The notes beneath the pieces are model-generated. The model was not told the DNA's origin. It worked only from the letters and a program-made list of their open reading frames with translations, and ran no database searches. Positions 7,838 through 14,258 of a stretch of DNA of 31,505 bases are shown one piece after another. Source of the DNA: CAYPXJ01 sp964414595 (GTDB taxonomy: Bacteria > Pseudomonadota > Alphaproteobacteria > Rickettsiales > CAIJLX01); NCBI GenBank assembly GCA_964414595.1, contig CAYPXJ010000016.1, forward strand, positions 1 to 31,505, given 5' to 3'. The translations under genes were made by a program, and so were the position numbers. How positions within the stretch are numbered: position 1 is the stretch's first letter; each line of letters begins with the position of its first letter.

Positions 7838-8587
7838 CAATAAGACGGTTACCAGCATCGCCAACATAAGCGCCAACCCATATCTCACGCGCATGCTGCT
7901 CTGCCGTCTGTAGAGCCATAAAAGCGCGCCAATACAGCCGGCCAGCGCCAGCATTACGAGCATTTCACTTATATTAAGCCACACCGCCGCAACGCAAATA
8001 AGTTTGAGATACTCGTAACGCTTCAGTTTACGTTTATTGCGTTCATACCACAGTTTGAAACCATAACACGCATACACGGACAACATAAAACTCATCACCA
8101 GCCCGTAAATCTCTTTGTCGGCTAACGTACGATACATAAGCCCCGCCATTATCATCACGATAAATACGGCATCCGGCATTTTCTTATGCAACCAGTCTGT
8201 ACTGGTCAGAATCACCAAACAAACCTGCAAAATCATAAGTAGTAAATATTCCTGCCCGAAACCAAAACGCACATAAAGCAGCGCTGAAAGCACCGTAATC
8301 GTAAATTCGATAAAAAAATAATTGGGGCTGATGCGCACCCCGCAATGCTGACATTTGCCGCGCGTCAGTAACCAGTTAAACACCGGCACAAGATCCCGCG
8401 TGCGTAACTTGGTTTTACAGGAAGGACAGCGCGAACGCGGGCCTAGCCATTTTCCTGCCGCCGGTTCCCCCCGGGGCAGACGGTAGGCAGGCATAGTCGC
8501 GTAACTACCTGATCCTAAGCCAAAAGCAATCGCCAAAATCAGCCCAAGCCAGTGAAAATCCGGGTGAATCATGCGCTTACCATACAC
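7835..8587 (-). CDS. Prepilin peptidase (A24) homologue lacking the GxGD catalytic Asp
   Basis: A 250-residue polytopic membrane protein of the type IV prepilin leader peptidase/N-methyltransferase family. The N-terminal domain has the GSGSYATMPAYRLPRGE segment and the zinc-binding CPSC (C54, C57) and CQHC (C79, C82) pairs. The first catalytic Asp is in DWLHKKMPD (D131 to D139). The second active-site motif, normally GxGDxKL, aligns with RYEYLKL (190-196), so the Asp is Tyr193 and both Gly are gone. Active A24 peptidases need both Asp residues. The protein may keep only methyltransferase activity, be a pseudo-enzyme, or use E192. The start may instead be the ATG at 8572 (residue 6). No pilin or secretion gene is nearby. 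Confidence 0.8.
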   Translation of the reverse strand: MYGKRMIHPDFHWLGLILAIAFGLGSGSYATMPAYRLPRGEPAAGKWLGPRSRCPSCKTKLRTRDLVPVFNWLLTRGKCQHCGVRISPNYFFIEFTITVLSALLYVRFGFGQEYLLLMILQVCLVILTSTDWLHKKMPDAVFIVMIMAGLMYRTLADKEIYGLVMSFMLSVYACYGFKLWYERNKRKLKRYEYLKLICVAAVWLNISEMLVMLALAGCIGALLWLYRRQSSMRVRYGLALMLAMLVTVLL

Positions 8588-8590
8588 AAA

Positions 8591-9880
8591 ATGTGCCAGA
8601 TTTGCTATGATGGAGCTGTGTATAAAGGAAAATATATTGTCAGTGTTTCGTCCCTAAGTAAGCCGGACGATCAAGATTTGCGATTGGCGCATTCCGAAAC
8701 GGTACATGCGCTGCAAGCGGCAGAATTTGAAGTCGGTAACGCGCGCGGCATCAAACAAACCGGCCTCACCCACGCTAAAAAAGATTTCTACAAAGCCGAT
8801 GGTTTTCTCTTTGCACCAAAGCCGACTATTGGGTGCTTATTTCGTTTTATTTCAATTCTTACGGGTGCCGGCACGAATGATGCTTTCCTTCAGGATAAGC
8901 ATATCGCCATTGATAATCATGATGGCTCTTGGAATAAAATGCTTGCCTTTCTGGAAGAAAAAATTGTGCAAGGCACCGTAAAACCGCTGCCAAAACAACT
9001 TCGCATTTTCACCGAGCAGGACGCTTCACTCCGCAACCGCGCTATCATTGATTTCTTCACCCAAGGTAAAGGTAAAAGTGCAGAAAAAATTCCTTATACC
9101 GATTACCGCGCTTCCATAAAAGATACGGTTATTCGTAACCCCGAACACGGCCTGGAATCGGTCGGCAAAAAACGCATGCCCTATTACGTTGCGGTTTATT
9201 GCTCAGCCTATGCAAAAGATCCCGCGCTGCTCAACAGCACCTACCGCATGTGCCAACAATTCGCACCACACGAATGGGGGTTGGTTTCCGGTGTGGCAAG
9301 CGTCGGCTGTATGTATGCTGCGCATATCGGCGCGAAACATCCACACCTGCAAAAAAATTACCAGGACATCCTTTTAAGCGATCTCACTTTTGCTCACGGC
9401 TCCTCCGTCGGCGCTACGCTGGAGCGCATCTTTTCTCAGGAACAGGGCACGCCACAGGGCATGGATGAATTCTGGCTGGTGATGGATATTTATTTGCGCC
9501 AGCGCATTATGATCGATTATTCCGATGCGTCGCTCATTGCGCCGGGCGGTGTGGGTACGGTGCAAGAATTGCTCGGTATTTTGAATGCGCTTGAACTTGG
9601 TGATACGCATGAAGAATATAAAATCGCCACGCAAAAACCCATCGTGATTATTAATCCGGAATTTGGCGCCTATAACATGCCGTATTGGGGTAGTTTTTTA
9701 CAAATGATTGATGGTATGTTGCATGATCGCGCCGAAGAATATTGGCACGATAAACGTATTGTAACGCGTTTCGACGAGGCTATCCCCGCGCTATGCGAAA
9801 TGGATCCGCGCGCGGCAGACCCTCATGCCTTCGCCCCGCGAGAACGACTTATCACGGCACAAAATAATCGTATTCGCTAG
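8591..9880 (+). CDS. LOG-family (lysine decarboxylase-like fold) nucleotide hydrolase-like protein
   Basis: A ~429-residue protein. The C-terminal half carries PGGVGTVQE, the PGGxGTxxE signature of the LOG/TIGR00730 group. Characterised members release the base from nucleoside 5'-monophosphates, including cytokinin activation (LOG) and PpnN-type nucleosidases. Upstream segments such as VSGVASVGCMYAAHIG and FAHGSSVGATLERIF fit the Rossmann-like core. The N-terminal ~180 residues have no motif I can name, so this is a long member, nearer the PpnN size than the ~200-residue LOG size. The start is uncertain. The frame is open from 8552, but ATG 8591 avoids a deep overlap with the divergent gene, and a GTG at 8618 is also possible. 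No good Shine-Dalgarno precedes any of these. Confidence 0.75.
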   Translation: MCQICYDGAVYKGKYIVSVSSLSKPDDQDLRLAHSETVHALQAAEFEVGNARGIKQTGLTHAKKDFYKADGFLFAPKPTIGCLFRFISILTGAGTNDAFLQDKHIAIDNHDGSWNKMLAFLEEKIVQGTVKPLPKQLRIFTEQDASLRNRAIIDFFTQGKGKSAEKIPYTDYRASIKDTVIRNPEHGLESVGKKRMPYYVAVYCSAYAKDPALLNSTYRMCQQFAPHEWGLVSGVASVGCMYAAHIGAKHPHLQKNYQDILLSDLTFAHGSSVGATLERIFSQEQGTPQGMDEFWLVMDIYLRQRIMIDYSDASLIAPGGVGTVQELLGILNALELGDTHEEYKIATQKPIVIINPEFGAYNMPYWGSFLQMIDGMLHDRAEEYWHDKRIVTRFDEAIPALCEMDPRAADPHAFAPRERLITAQNNRIR

Positions 9881-9963
9881 CGAAGATTTCTTTCTCCTGC
9901 ATCGTATCATTATTGAAACGGCCTGATTCCCTCGCCGCCTAACCACTTGATAAGGAGAACGAA

Positions 9964-10431
9964 ATGAAAAAATTACTTGCCGCTACTGCAATTTTGCTGG
10001 CCATTGCTAGCAATGGTTACGCGGCCGATAATGCTCAAGGTAAATTGGAAGGTTATAGAGCGCATAAAAAAGAGCAGTTGGCGAAACTGCCTGCTGAGAA
10101 ACGCACGTTGGTAGAAAAGGCGTTAGAAGAAGGCCGCGAAGCACGCAAAGCATCGCGCGAAGATTTCAAAAAACTTCACGAAGAAGTGCGTACCATTCTC
10201 ACCGCGCCAACCTTTGATAAAAGCGCGTATCTTGCGAAAACCAAACAACTTCAAGAGTTGATGGAAAAGAATCACACAGCGATGACAGAGCGCTTTGCAG
10301 AAATCGCCACCAAACTCAATCAGGAAGAGCGTAAAATCCTCGCCGATATTCTCCCCGGCAAACACAAAGGTAACTGGGGCAAAAAACCGGTAACGGAAAA
10401 CGCGCCTGAAGCCGATGAGAAGGACGAATAG
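9964..10431 (+). CDS. Spy/CpxP-like periplasmic stress protein
   Basis: A 155-residue exported protein. The signal peptide is MKKLLAATAILLAIASNGYA. The mature part is all-helical and charged (KEQLAKLPAEKRTLVEKALEE onward, then TAPTFDKSAYLAKTKQL). The T-x-x-FD-x-x-AY segment followed by a long helix with M/H residues is the pattern of the Spy/CpxP and heavy-metal-resistance periplasmic sensor families. The C-terminus is disordered and acidic. The start is secure, with AAGGAG seven bases before the ATG. It precedes the ECF sigma gene by 105 bases containing two hairpins. It shares the FD-x-x-AYxA signature with the membrane-anchored protein at 11387-11863. Probable role: periplasmic chaperone or signal modulator. 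Confidence 0.75.
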   Translation: MKKLLAATAILLAIASNGYAADNAQGKLEGYRAHKKEQLAKLPAEKRTLVEKALEEGREARKASREDFKKLHEEVRTILTAPTFDKSAYLAKTKQLQELMEKNHTAMTERFAEIATKLNQEERKILADILPGKHKGNWGKKPVTENAPEADEKDE

Positions 10432-10444
10432 TCTTACCCCTAAA

Positions 10445-10501
10445 CTGGCGTGGGCGGGCAACTCCCTAACACCTTTCGATAGAAACGCTCGCCCACGCCA
10501 G
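10445..10501 (+). promoter_or_regulatory. Long hairpin upstream of the sigma factor gene
   Basis: CTGGCGTGGGCGGGC (10445-10459) pairs over 15 positions, with one G-U, with GCTCGCCCACGCCAG (10487-10501) around a 27-base loop. No T-tract follows, so this is not a classical terminator. It may stabilise or process the message between the Spy-like and sigma genes, or act as an attenuator. Confidence 0.6.
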
Positions 10502-10502
10502 C

Positions 10503-10527
10503 CTTTCCGTGTAAACAACACGGAAAG
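10503..10527 (+). promoter_or_regulatory. Hairpin that encloses the sigma factor ribosome-binding site
   Basis: CTTTCCGTGT (10503-10512) pairs perfectly over 10 bp with ACACGGAAAG (10518-10527) around the loop AAACA. The purine stretch GGAAAG in the 3' arm is the only Shine-Dalgarno candidate for the ATG at 10537, nine bases on. Folding would hide it. Confidence 0.6.
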
Positions 10528-10536
10528 AAAGCGTAT

Positions 10537-11112
10537 ATGGCCAACTGGCTCAAAGAAAACGACGAAGCACTACTTGCCGCGATTAAAGAAGGCAGCCATG
10601 CCGCCTTTGCCCTATTGGTGGAGCGTCATAGCAGCCGTTTTTATGCCGTGGCTTATCGCTTTGTGCATCAGCGTGAATCAGCGGAGGATATCGTGCAGGA
10701 AGCCTTCTTAAAACTTTGGCAAAGCCCTGATATTTGGCAGTCGGAAAAAGGCGCAAAATTCACGACGTGGTTTTACCGCATCGTGACAAATTTATGTTTG
10801 GATATGCGAAAGCGCAAATCGCCGCTGTCGATAGAAGATGATATGGAATTTGCCGATACACGCGCACTGCAAGATGAAGCTTTGGTGCAAGCGCGTGAGC
10901 AAGCACAACTTGAAAAAGCGATCGCCGCATTGCCGGAACGTCAGCGTACCGCGCTTAACCTATGCTTCACGCAAGGCGTGAGTAATCAGGAAGCCGCCGA
11001 TATCATGCACATCAATTTGAAGGCGCTGCAATCGCTCGTGATGCGCGCGAAAACCACTTTGAAGGAAACACTGAAGGAAAAAACGCCATGGTTACAAAAA
11101 AAGACCGGCTAG
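10537..11112 (+). CDS. ECF-type RNA polymerase sigma factor
   Basis: A 191-residue sigma-70 family protein of the extracytoplasmic-function class. Region 2 spans about residues 26-95, with the -10 recognition/core-binding helix RESAEDIVQEAFLKLWQ (47-62) and FTTWFYRIVTNLCLDMRKR. Region 4 spans about 128-178 with LPERQRTALNLCF and the helix-turn-helix SNQEAADIMHINLKALQSLV. There is no region 1 or 3, as expected for ECF factors. The 3' end overlaps the next gene by 25 bp, indicating translational coupling with its likely anti-sigma. The neighbours (Spy-like, one-TM, CnrX-like) point to control of an envelope or metal stress response. Confidence 0.9.
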   Translation: MANWLKENDEALLAAIKEGSHAAFALLVERHSSRFYAVAYRFVHQRESAEDIVQEAFLKLWQSPDIWQSEKGAKFTTWFYRIVTNLCLDMRKRKSPLSIEDDMEFADTRALQDEALVQAREQAQLEKAIAALPERQRTALNLCFTQGVSNQEAADIMHINLKALQSLVMRAKTTLKETLKEKTPWLQKKTG

Positions 11113-11390
11113 ATCAGCTCTTAGAAAATCGCCGTTTTGAAGCGCATGCGCCCGATTTCGCATCTCGCATCATTCAGGCTGCCGCACGCACAGAGCAAAA
11201 AATTCCGCTGCGTTTCAGTACATGGCTAAAACAAATTTTTGCGGAATTCGAATTGCCGCGTCCTGCTTTCGCGCTAAGCTGCGCGCTCGTGCTAGGTCTT
11301 GCCATTGGTATCAGTGATACGCTATCGCTAAGCACCGATCAGGAAGCGCCGCTTACCACCTTGCTTTACGATTCGGAGATAGCTTTATGA
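11088..11390 (+). CDS. Small one-TM protein, candidate anti-sigma factor
   Basis: A 100-residue protein with a ~65-residue cytoplasmic N-terminus (DRLDQLLENRRFEAHAPDFA), one membrane span (PAFALSCALVLGLAIGI, about residues 58-75) and a short outside tail. This is the architecture of CnrY/NrsF-like small anti-sigma factors that hold an ECF factor at the membrane. It lacks the HxxxCxxC zinc motif of ZAS anti-sigmas. The role is inferred from topology and from overlap with the sigma gene upstream (25 bp) and the sensor gene downstream (ATGA, 4 bp). The ATG at 11088 is the only start that fits the coupling. Confidence 0.65.
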   Translation: MVTKKDRLDQLLENRRFEAHAPDFASRIIQAAARTEQKIPLRFSTWLKQIFAEFELPRPAFALSCALVLGLAIGISDTLSLSTDQEAPLTTLLYDSEIAL

Positions 11391-11863
11391 ACAAGAAATT
11401 CAAAATTGCTTTTTTGATTTCACTACTACTCAACTTAGTATTGATTGGCGTCCTTATGGGTGAAGGCTGGCATAAAGCTTCGCGCATGCGCGCTTCCATA
11501 GAAGAGGAGCAAGCGTTGCTTGCTCTGCCCGAAAATCGTCAGCAGGAATTTTCATCGCTGCGCGAAGAATTACGCAAGGATGGCGAAGCAACGCGTGAAG
11601 CTATACGCGAGGTACGACGCGACACGGTGCGCATTTTAACTGCGGATGTTTTTGATGAAAACGCCTACCAAGCAAATTTGGAAAAAATTCGTGAGCTTCG
11701 CGCCCAGCAAATGCAGCGTATGTCCGAATCGGTGAAAAAACTCGCTTCCACCTGGTCTGCTACAGAGCGCGCAGCCTTAGCCAAACTCATGCGCCGCCCG
11801 CCGCATTGGCGCACGCCGGAATCGTGTAATACATCCGAACCTGCGTCAGCTCCGCAACCGTAA
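11387..11863 (+). CDS. Membrane-anchored CnrX/CpxP-like periplasmic sensor
   Basis: A 158-residue protein with an uncleaved N-terminal anchor (FLISLLLNLVLIGVLMG, about 9-25) and a helical periplasmic domain (ENRQQEFSSLREELRKDGEA, then TADVFDENAYQANLEKIREL). The VFDENAYQA segment parallels TFDKSAYLA in the Spy-like protein encoded just upstream, so the two are diverged relatives. Membrane-tethered proteins of this type next to an ECF sigma and a one-TM anti-sigma are known from the CnrYXH system, where CnrX senses Ni/Co. The expected His/Met metal-ligand set is not obvious here (H29 and H147 stand out), so the signal may not be a metal. The C-terminal ~25 residues are Pro/Ser-rich. Confidence 0.7.
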   Translation: MNKKFKIAFLISLLLNLVLIGVLMGEGWHKASRMRASIEEEQALLALPENRQQEFSSLREELRKDGEATREAIREVRRDTVRILTADVFDENAYQANLEKIRELRAQQMQRMSESVKKLASTWSATERAALAKLMRRPPHWRTPESCNTSEPASAPQP

Positions 11864-11922
11864 GCGAGTAGTTTGCCTATCTCGTGCGTATAATGAATGA
11901 GGAGCAACCTCTAAGGAGTATT

Positions 11923-12303
11923 ATGAAAAAATTTCTTCTCGCTGCACTGATTTCCATCTTGCCCGGATTTGCATTGGCACAGGACTATTGCCGCGAATAT
12001 ACCAGCGATGTCGCCGTAGGTGGCCGTCTGCAAAAAAGTTACGGCACCGCCTGCTTACAGCCGGACGGCACCTGGGCCATTCAATCCGCCTCCGTTGTGC
12101 CGCAGCAGACAGCGCCTATTGTTATTGAAAAGCCTGTTTATGTTGCTACGCCGGTTTATTACCCTGTGCCGCATTTTCGTCCCCGCTACCGGGATTATTA
12201 CAGCAGCCCGCGTATCGTGATTCAAACCGGCTTTGGTTTTGGCGACCGGCATCATCACCGTCACCGCAATCACTGGCACCACCGCGATCGTTTCTGGGAT
12301 TAA
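11923..12303 (+). CDS. Exported protein with a surface-antigen-like core and His-rich tail
   Basis: A 126-residue secreted protein with signal peptide MKKFLLAALISILPGFALA. The mature N-terminus DYCREYTSDVAVGGRLQKS followed by YGTACLQPDGTW matches the YCREY-x(n)-GR-x(3)-YGxACxQPDGxW pattern of short alphaproteobacterial surface-antigen-like proteins; its two Cys probably form a disulfide. A Pro/Tyr-rich stretch follows. The last 20 residues are His-rich (GDRHHHRHRNHWHHRD), suggesting metal binding. I chose ATG 11923 because TAAGGAG lies five bases upstream and the signal peptide starts there. A TATAAT at 11889-11894 may be its promoter. Its place after the ECF module suggests it could be a regulon member. 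Confidence 0.72.
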   Translation: MKKFLLAALISILPGFALAQDYCREYTSDVAVGGRLQKSYGTACLQPDGTWAIQSASVVPQQTAPIVIEKPVYVATPVYYPVPHFRPRYRDYYSSPRIVIQTGFGFGDRHHHRHRNHWHHRDRFWD

Positions 12304-12345
12304 TTCAACTTGAGCCTCCGGCTTCCGCCGTCTATAGAGACGGCG

Positions 12346-12418
12346 GGGCTGGTAGCTCAATGGTTAGAGCAGGGCGCTCATAACGCCTTGGTTGGGGGTT
12401 CGAGTCCCTCCCGGCCCA
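12346..12418 (+). tRNA. tRNA with CAU anticodon (Ile2 or elongator Met)
   Basis: A complete cloverleaf. The acceptor is GGGCTGG with CCGGCCC, the D arm GCTC/GAGC, the anticodon stem GGGCG/CGCCT with loop CTCATAA (anticodon CAT at 12379-12381), the variable region TGGTT, and the T arm GGGGG-TTCGAGT-CCCTC. The discriminator is A and CCA is not encoded. The CTTGGT variable region looks more like tRNA-Ile2 (lysidine-modified CAU) than elongator Met, but this is not decisive. It is not an initiator, because the three G-C pairs of the initiator anticodon stem are absent. Its 3' end is duplicated 205 bp downstream. Confidence 0.93.
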
Positions 12419-12634
12419 CATAAAAAATATCCTTTTGGATGTTTTTTATGTGCCATGAGGGCGAGAGCCGCCAATGGGTTCGACAATTTTGTAGCAGACA
12501 AAATTGGACGCCAGCACGATACGCAAAGCGTGTGTGCATTTTTAGGGCGTATACGCTTTGCGTATTGCGCAGCGCCCGCAGGGCGAGGGGTTAGTAAACC
12601 CCGAGTCAGTCCCTCCCGGCCCACATAGAAAATA
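12403..12634. repeat. tRNA 3'-end direct repeats bounding a hairpin-rich cassette
   Basis: The last 16 bases of the tRNA plus following sequence (12403-12429) recur at 12608-12634 with 26 of 27 bases identical, the first 20 without a mismatch (AGTCCCTCCCGGCCCACATA). Between the copies lie four perfect or near-perfect hairpins: 12419-12450; CAATTTTGT/ACAAAATTG at 12484-12492/12498-12506; the 13-bp arms ATACGCAAAGCGT/ACGCTTTGCGTAT at 12519-12531/12553-12565; and GGGGTT/AACCCC at 12587-12592/12597-12602. A short GCCC-GCA-GGGC near 12575 makes a fifth. No integrase or credible coding sequence is inside. Confidence 0.75.
12419..12450 (+). terminator. A/T-rich hairpin directly after the tRNA
   Basis: CATAAAAAATATCC (12419-12432) pairs over 14 positions (one G-U) with GGATGTTTTTTATG (12437-12450) around TTTT. 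It begins at the base after the tRNA discriminator. It may end transcription or assist 3' processing, and it is also the first hairpin of the repeat-bounded cassette. Confidence 0.55.
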
Positions 12635-12654
12635 CTTACTGATACTATACGAAA

Positions 12655-13221
12655 TTACTGTTTACCGCCGGCTCCGAAGAAGCCCGGGCTTGCCGTACCA
12701 TTACCCCAAAAACCTGTGCCACTTGAAGTTTCCGCCGCGTTCCAGCCGAAGAGCGTATCGGCTGCACCACCTGGCCCGAAGGGGTTGGATTCTTTGCCCA
12801 TACCAGGAAAATTATTATCCACGAATTTTACGCCGTTCCAGCCTGGCACTTCAAAACTATAGCCTTCAAACGGGTTTTTATCACGCAAGCTGTCACCGTC
12901 ATCAAAATAACCCCAACGTACCCACTGACCAGACCAGTGACGGCAATAGTTGAAAGCATCGTTCCAGCCGCTGTTGTAACGTTGGTCGGTGATGAGACGC
13001 ATATCCTTTTTGTATTTATGGAATGTTTTATACCACGTGTTCGAGTATTGGCTCGCCAGACCTGTTTCACATCCATCTTCCCAACCTTTAACATATTCCG
13101 GCGGCGCGTCTTTCGGAATTTGGCGTTTTGCAAAACGGCCAGGTTCCACCACGCCCCCTGCACAACCGGAAAGTGCGATAATTAAAAGCAGACATAAAGT
13201 AAAAATTATGGCGTTTCGCAT
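12655..13221 (-). CDS. GWxDGC-family lipoprotein, paralog 5, with Gly-rich extension
   Basis: A 188-residue lipoprotein, last of five tandem paralogs. The signal peptide MRNAIIFTLCLLLIIALSGC ends in a lipobox with lipidated Cys at 20. The family core is GWEDGCETG (46-54, C51), then F/Y- and K-rich helix, then YNSGWNDAFNYC (82-93, C93). Cys-to-Cys spacing is 42, one more than in the other four. Only this member has a long C-terminal extension (about 95-188), rich in Gly, Phe, Trp and Asn (NPFEG, NPFGPGG, GFWGNG, GFFGAGG). I chose ATG 13221 because it starts the signal peptide, has GGGAG upstream and overlaps the preceding stop as TAATG. Function unknown; expected at the outer membrane. Confidence 0.72.
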   Translation of the reverse strand: MRNAIIFTLCLLLIIALSGCAGGVVEPGRFAKRQIPKDAPPEYVKGWEDGCETGLASQYSNTWYKTFHKYKKDMRLITDQRYNSGWNDAFNYCRHWSGQWVRWGYFDDGDSLRDKNPFEGYSFEVPGWNGVKFVDNNFPGMGKESNPFGPGGAADTLFGWNAAETSSGTGFWGNGTASPGFFGAGGKQ

Positions 13222-13559
13222 TAGAATACACTCCCGGGAAAACCGCTCGGCTCTTCTCCAATAGGCGTCAACCACGTGGAAGTGTACCAACGGCATGTTG
13301 TATAAGCGGCGTTCCATGCGGCGGTGTATTCCGCATTCTCTGAAAGCGCGTAATCCTTCTTGAATGTATAAAGCATTTTGTAAGTCAAATTACCAAACGC
13401 TGCCATCCCCGAATCGCAACCATCTTGCCAGCCCTTATTAAATTCCGGCGAGCCATTTTGCGGGATACCGCCCGTCGCGGTGATTGAATAGGGCTGATAT
13501 TTATAGCCGCTGCAAGCGCTCACGCTTATAAGAACCAAAAGTGCAAAAACCATACGCAT
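13221..13559 (-). CDS. GWxDGC-family lipoprotein, paralog 4
   Basis: A 112-residue lipoprotein, fourth in the array. The signal peptide MRMVFALLVLISVSAC puts the lipidated Cys at 16. The family core is PEFNKGWQDGCDSG (38-51, C48), then YKMLYTFKKDYAL, then YTAAWNAAYTTC (78-89, C89), spacing 41. Short disordered C-terminus. ATG 13559 is preferred over more upstream codons because the signal sequence begins there and GAGGAAG lies upstream. It is two bases from the previous gene's stop and overlaps the next start by one base. Function unknown. Confidence 0.72.
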   Translation of the reverse strand: MRMVFALLVLISVSACSGYKYQPYSITATGGIPQNGSPEFNKGWQDGCDSGMAAFGNLTYKMLYTFKKDYALSENAEYTAAWNAAYTTCRWYTSTWLTPIGEEPSGFPGSVF

Positions 13560-13561
13560 AT

Positions 13562-13891
13562 TTATAAAAACTTCCTCGCGTAATAAGTTTTGGTGTAACG
13601 CTGGCAATAGTCGAAGGCGTCTTTCCAGCCACGGTAATAGACATCATCCATGATCAGCTTGCTGTCCTGCTCGTATTTGTAAAAGAATTTATTGAAGTGC
13701 GTGGTGTTGGATGAAATGCCTGTCTGACAACCTTGTTTCCAACCCACCACGTAAAGCTCTGGATAAACGACACCTTCTTGCGGCGGAGGTCCCTCTTCCA
13801 TCCACGCCATCCATGGCGGGCCGGAACGTGGCGAACACGCCGTGAGCGCCGCCACTAAACCTATCACCGCAATGTATTTCATCGTTTTCAT
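13562..13891 (-). CDS. GWxDGC-family lipoprotein, paralog 3
   Basis: A 109-residue lipoprotein, third in the array. The signal peptide MKTMKYIAVIGLVAALTAC puts the lipidated Cys at 19; the ATG at 13882 (residue 4) is an alternative start. A Pro/Trp/Glu-rich linker leads to the core: GWKQGCQTGIS (50-60, C55), NTTHFNKFFYKYEQD, then YYRGWKDAFDYC (85-96, C96), Cys spacing 41. The segment NTTxFxKFF is shared almost exactly with paralog 2, so these two are the closest pair. Function unknown. Confidence 0.75.
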   Translation of the reverse strand: MKTMKYIAVIGLVAALTACSPRSGPPWMAWMEEGPPPQEGVVYPELYVVGWKQGCQTGISSNTTHFNKFFYKYEQDSKLIMDDVYYRGWKDAFDYCQRYTKTYYARKFL

Positions 13892-13900
13892 AAACCTATC

Positions 13901-14257
13901 TCAAATTGGGTAAAGCAAGGTTGTATCCGTAAAGAACCAGCAATAGTTATACGCATCCGTCCATACACGGCGATAAACCGGGTTCTTAATTAACTCCGGG
14001 TCCATTTTGATTTTGTTGAAGAACTTGTAAAAATCGGTGGTGTTTGCCGCGATGCCGGTTTCACAGCCATCTTTCCATCCTTGCTGATATTCCGGCGGAC
14101 CTTCTGGCGGGCGCATATCCAGTGAATAGGCCGCCTTGCCTTGATAACGTTCGCCGCAACCACTCGCCATCAGCGCAATAAGAAGCATCGCGCATATCAA
14201 CATGAAGCGCGCATACGGCACTCGGAAATATTTACGTGTGAGAATAAGTGTTGGCAT
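13901..14257 (-). CDS. GWxDGC-family lipoprotein, paralog 2
   Basis: A 118-residue lipoprotein, second in the array. The hydrophobic segment FMLICAMLLIALMASGC puts the lipidated Cys at 34. The n-region is unusually long, so translation may really begin at the internal Met19 (14203). The core is PEYQQGWKDGCETGIA (56-70, C65), NTTDFYKFFNKIKMD, then YRRVWTDAYNYC (95-106, C106), spacing 41. It starts one base after the stop codon of paralog 1 and lies nine bases before paralog 3. Function unknown. Confidence 0.72.
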   Translation of the reverse strand: MPTLILTRKYFRVPYARFMLICAMLLIALMASGCGERYQGKAAYSLDMRPPEGPPEYQQGWKDGCETGIAANTTDFYKFFNKIKMDPELIKNPVYRRVWTDAYNYCWFFTDTTLLYPI

Positions 14258-14258
14258 A

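Noticed and set aside
9916..9945. Possible ECF promoter (GAAAC-N16-CGCCTA) before the Spy-like gene
   Set aside because: The match to known ECF consensus is weak, and the best counterpart before the His-rich gene differs in spacing, so I could not support it as a feature.
12364..12624. Minus-strand open frame across the tRNA ending in GGTRTPNQGVMSALL-like residues
   Set aside because: It is the antisense translation of the tRNA and the hairpin cassette. This type of peptide is a familiar false call at tRNA genes.
12403..12634. CRISPR array or second tRNA in the repeat-bounded cassette
   Set aside because: Only two repeat copies exist, the spacer is 178 bases, and no second cloverleaf can be folded from the downstream copy.
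12558..12953. Plus-strand open frame starting in the hairpin cassette
   Set aside because: It runs antisense through the fifth lipoprotein gene, has no ribosome-binding site, and its composition follows the opposite-strand codons.
13222..13317. 32-residue N-terminal extension of the fifth lipoprotein
   Set aside because: It would overlap the preceding gene by ~95 bases and place a charged segment before an otherwise perfect lipoprotein signal.
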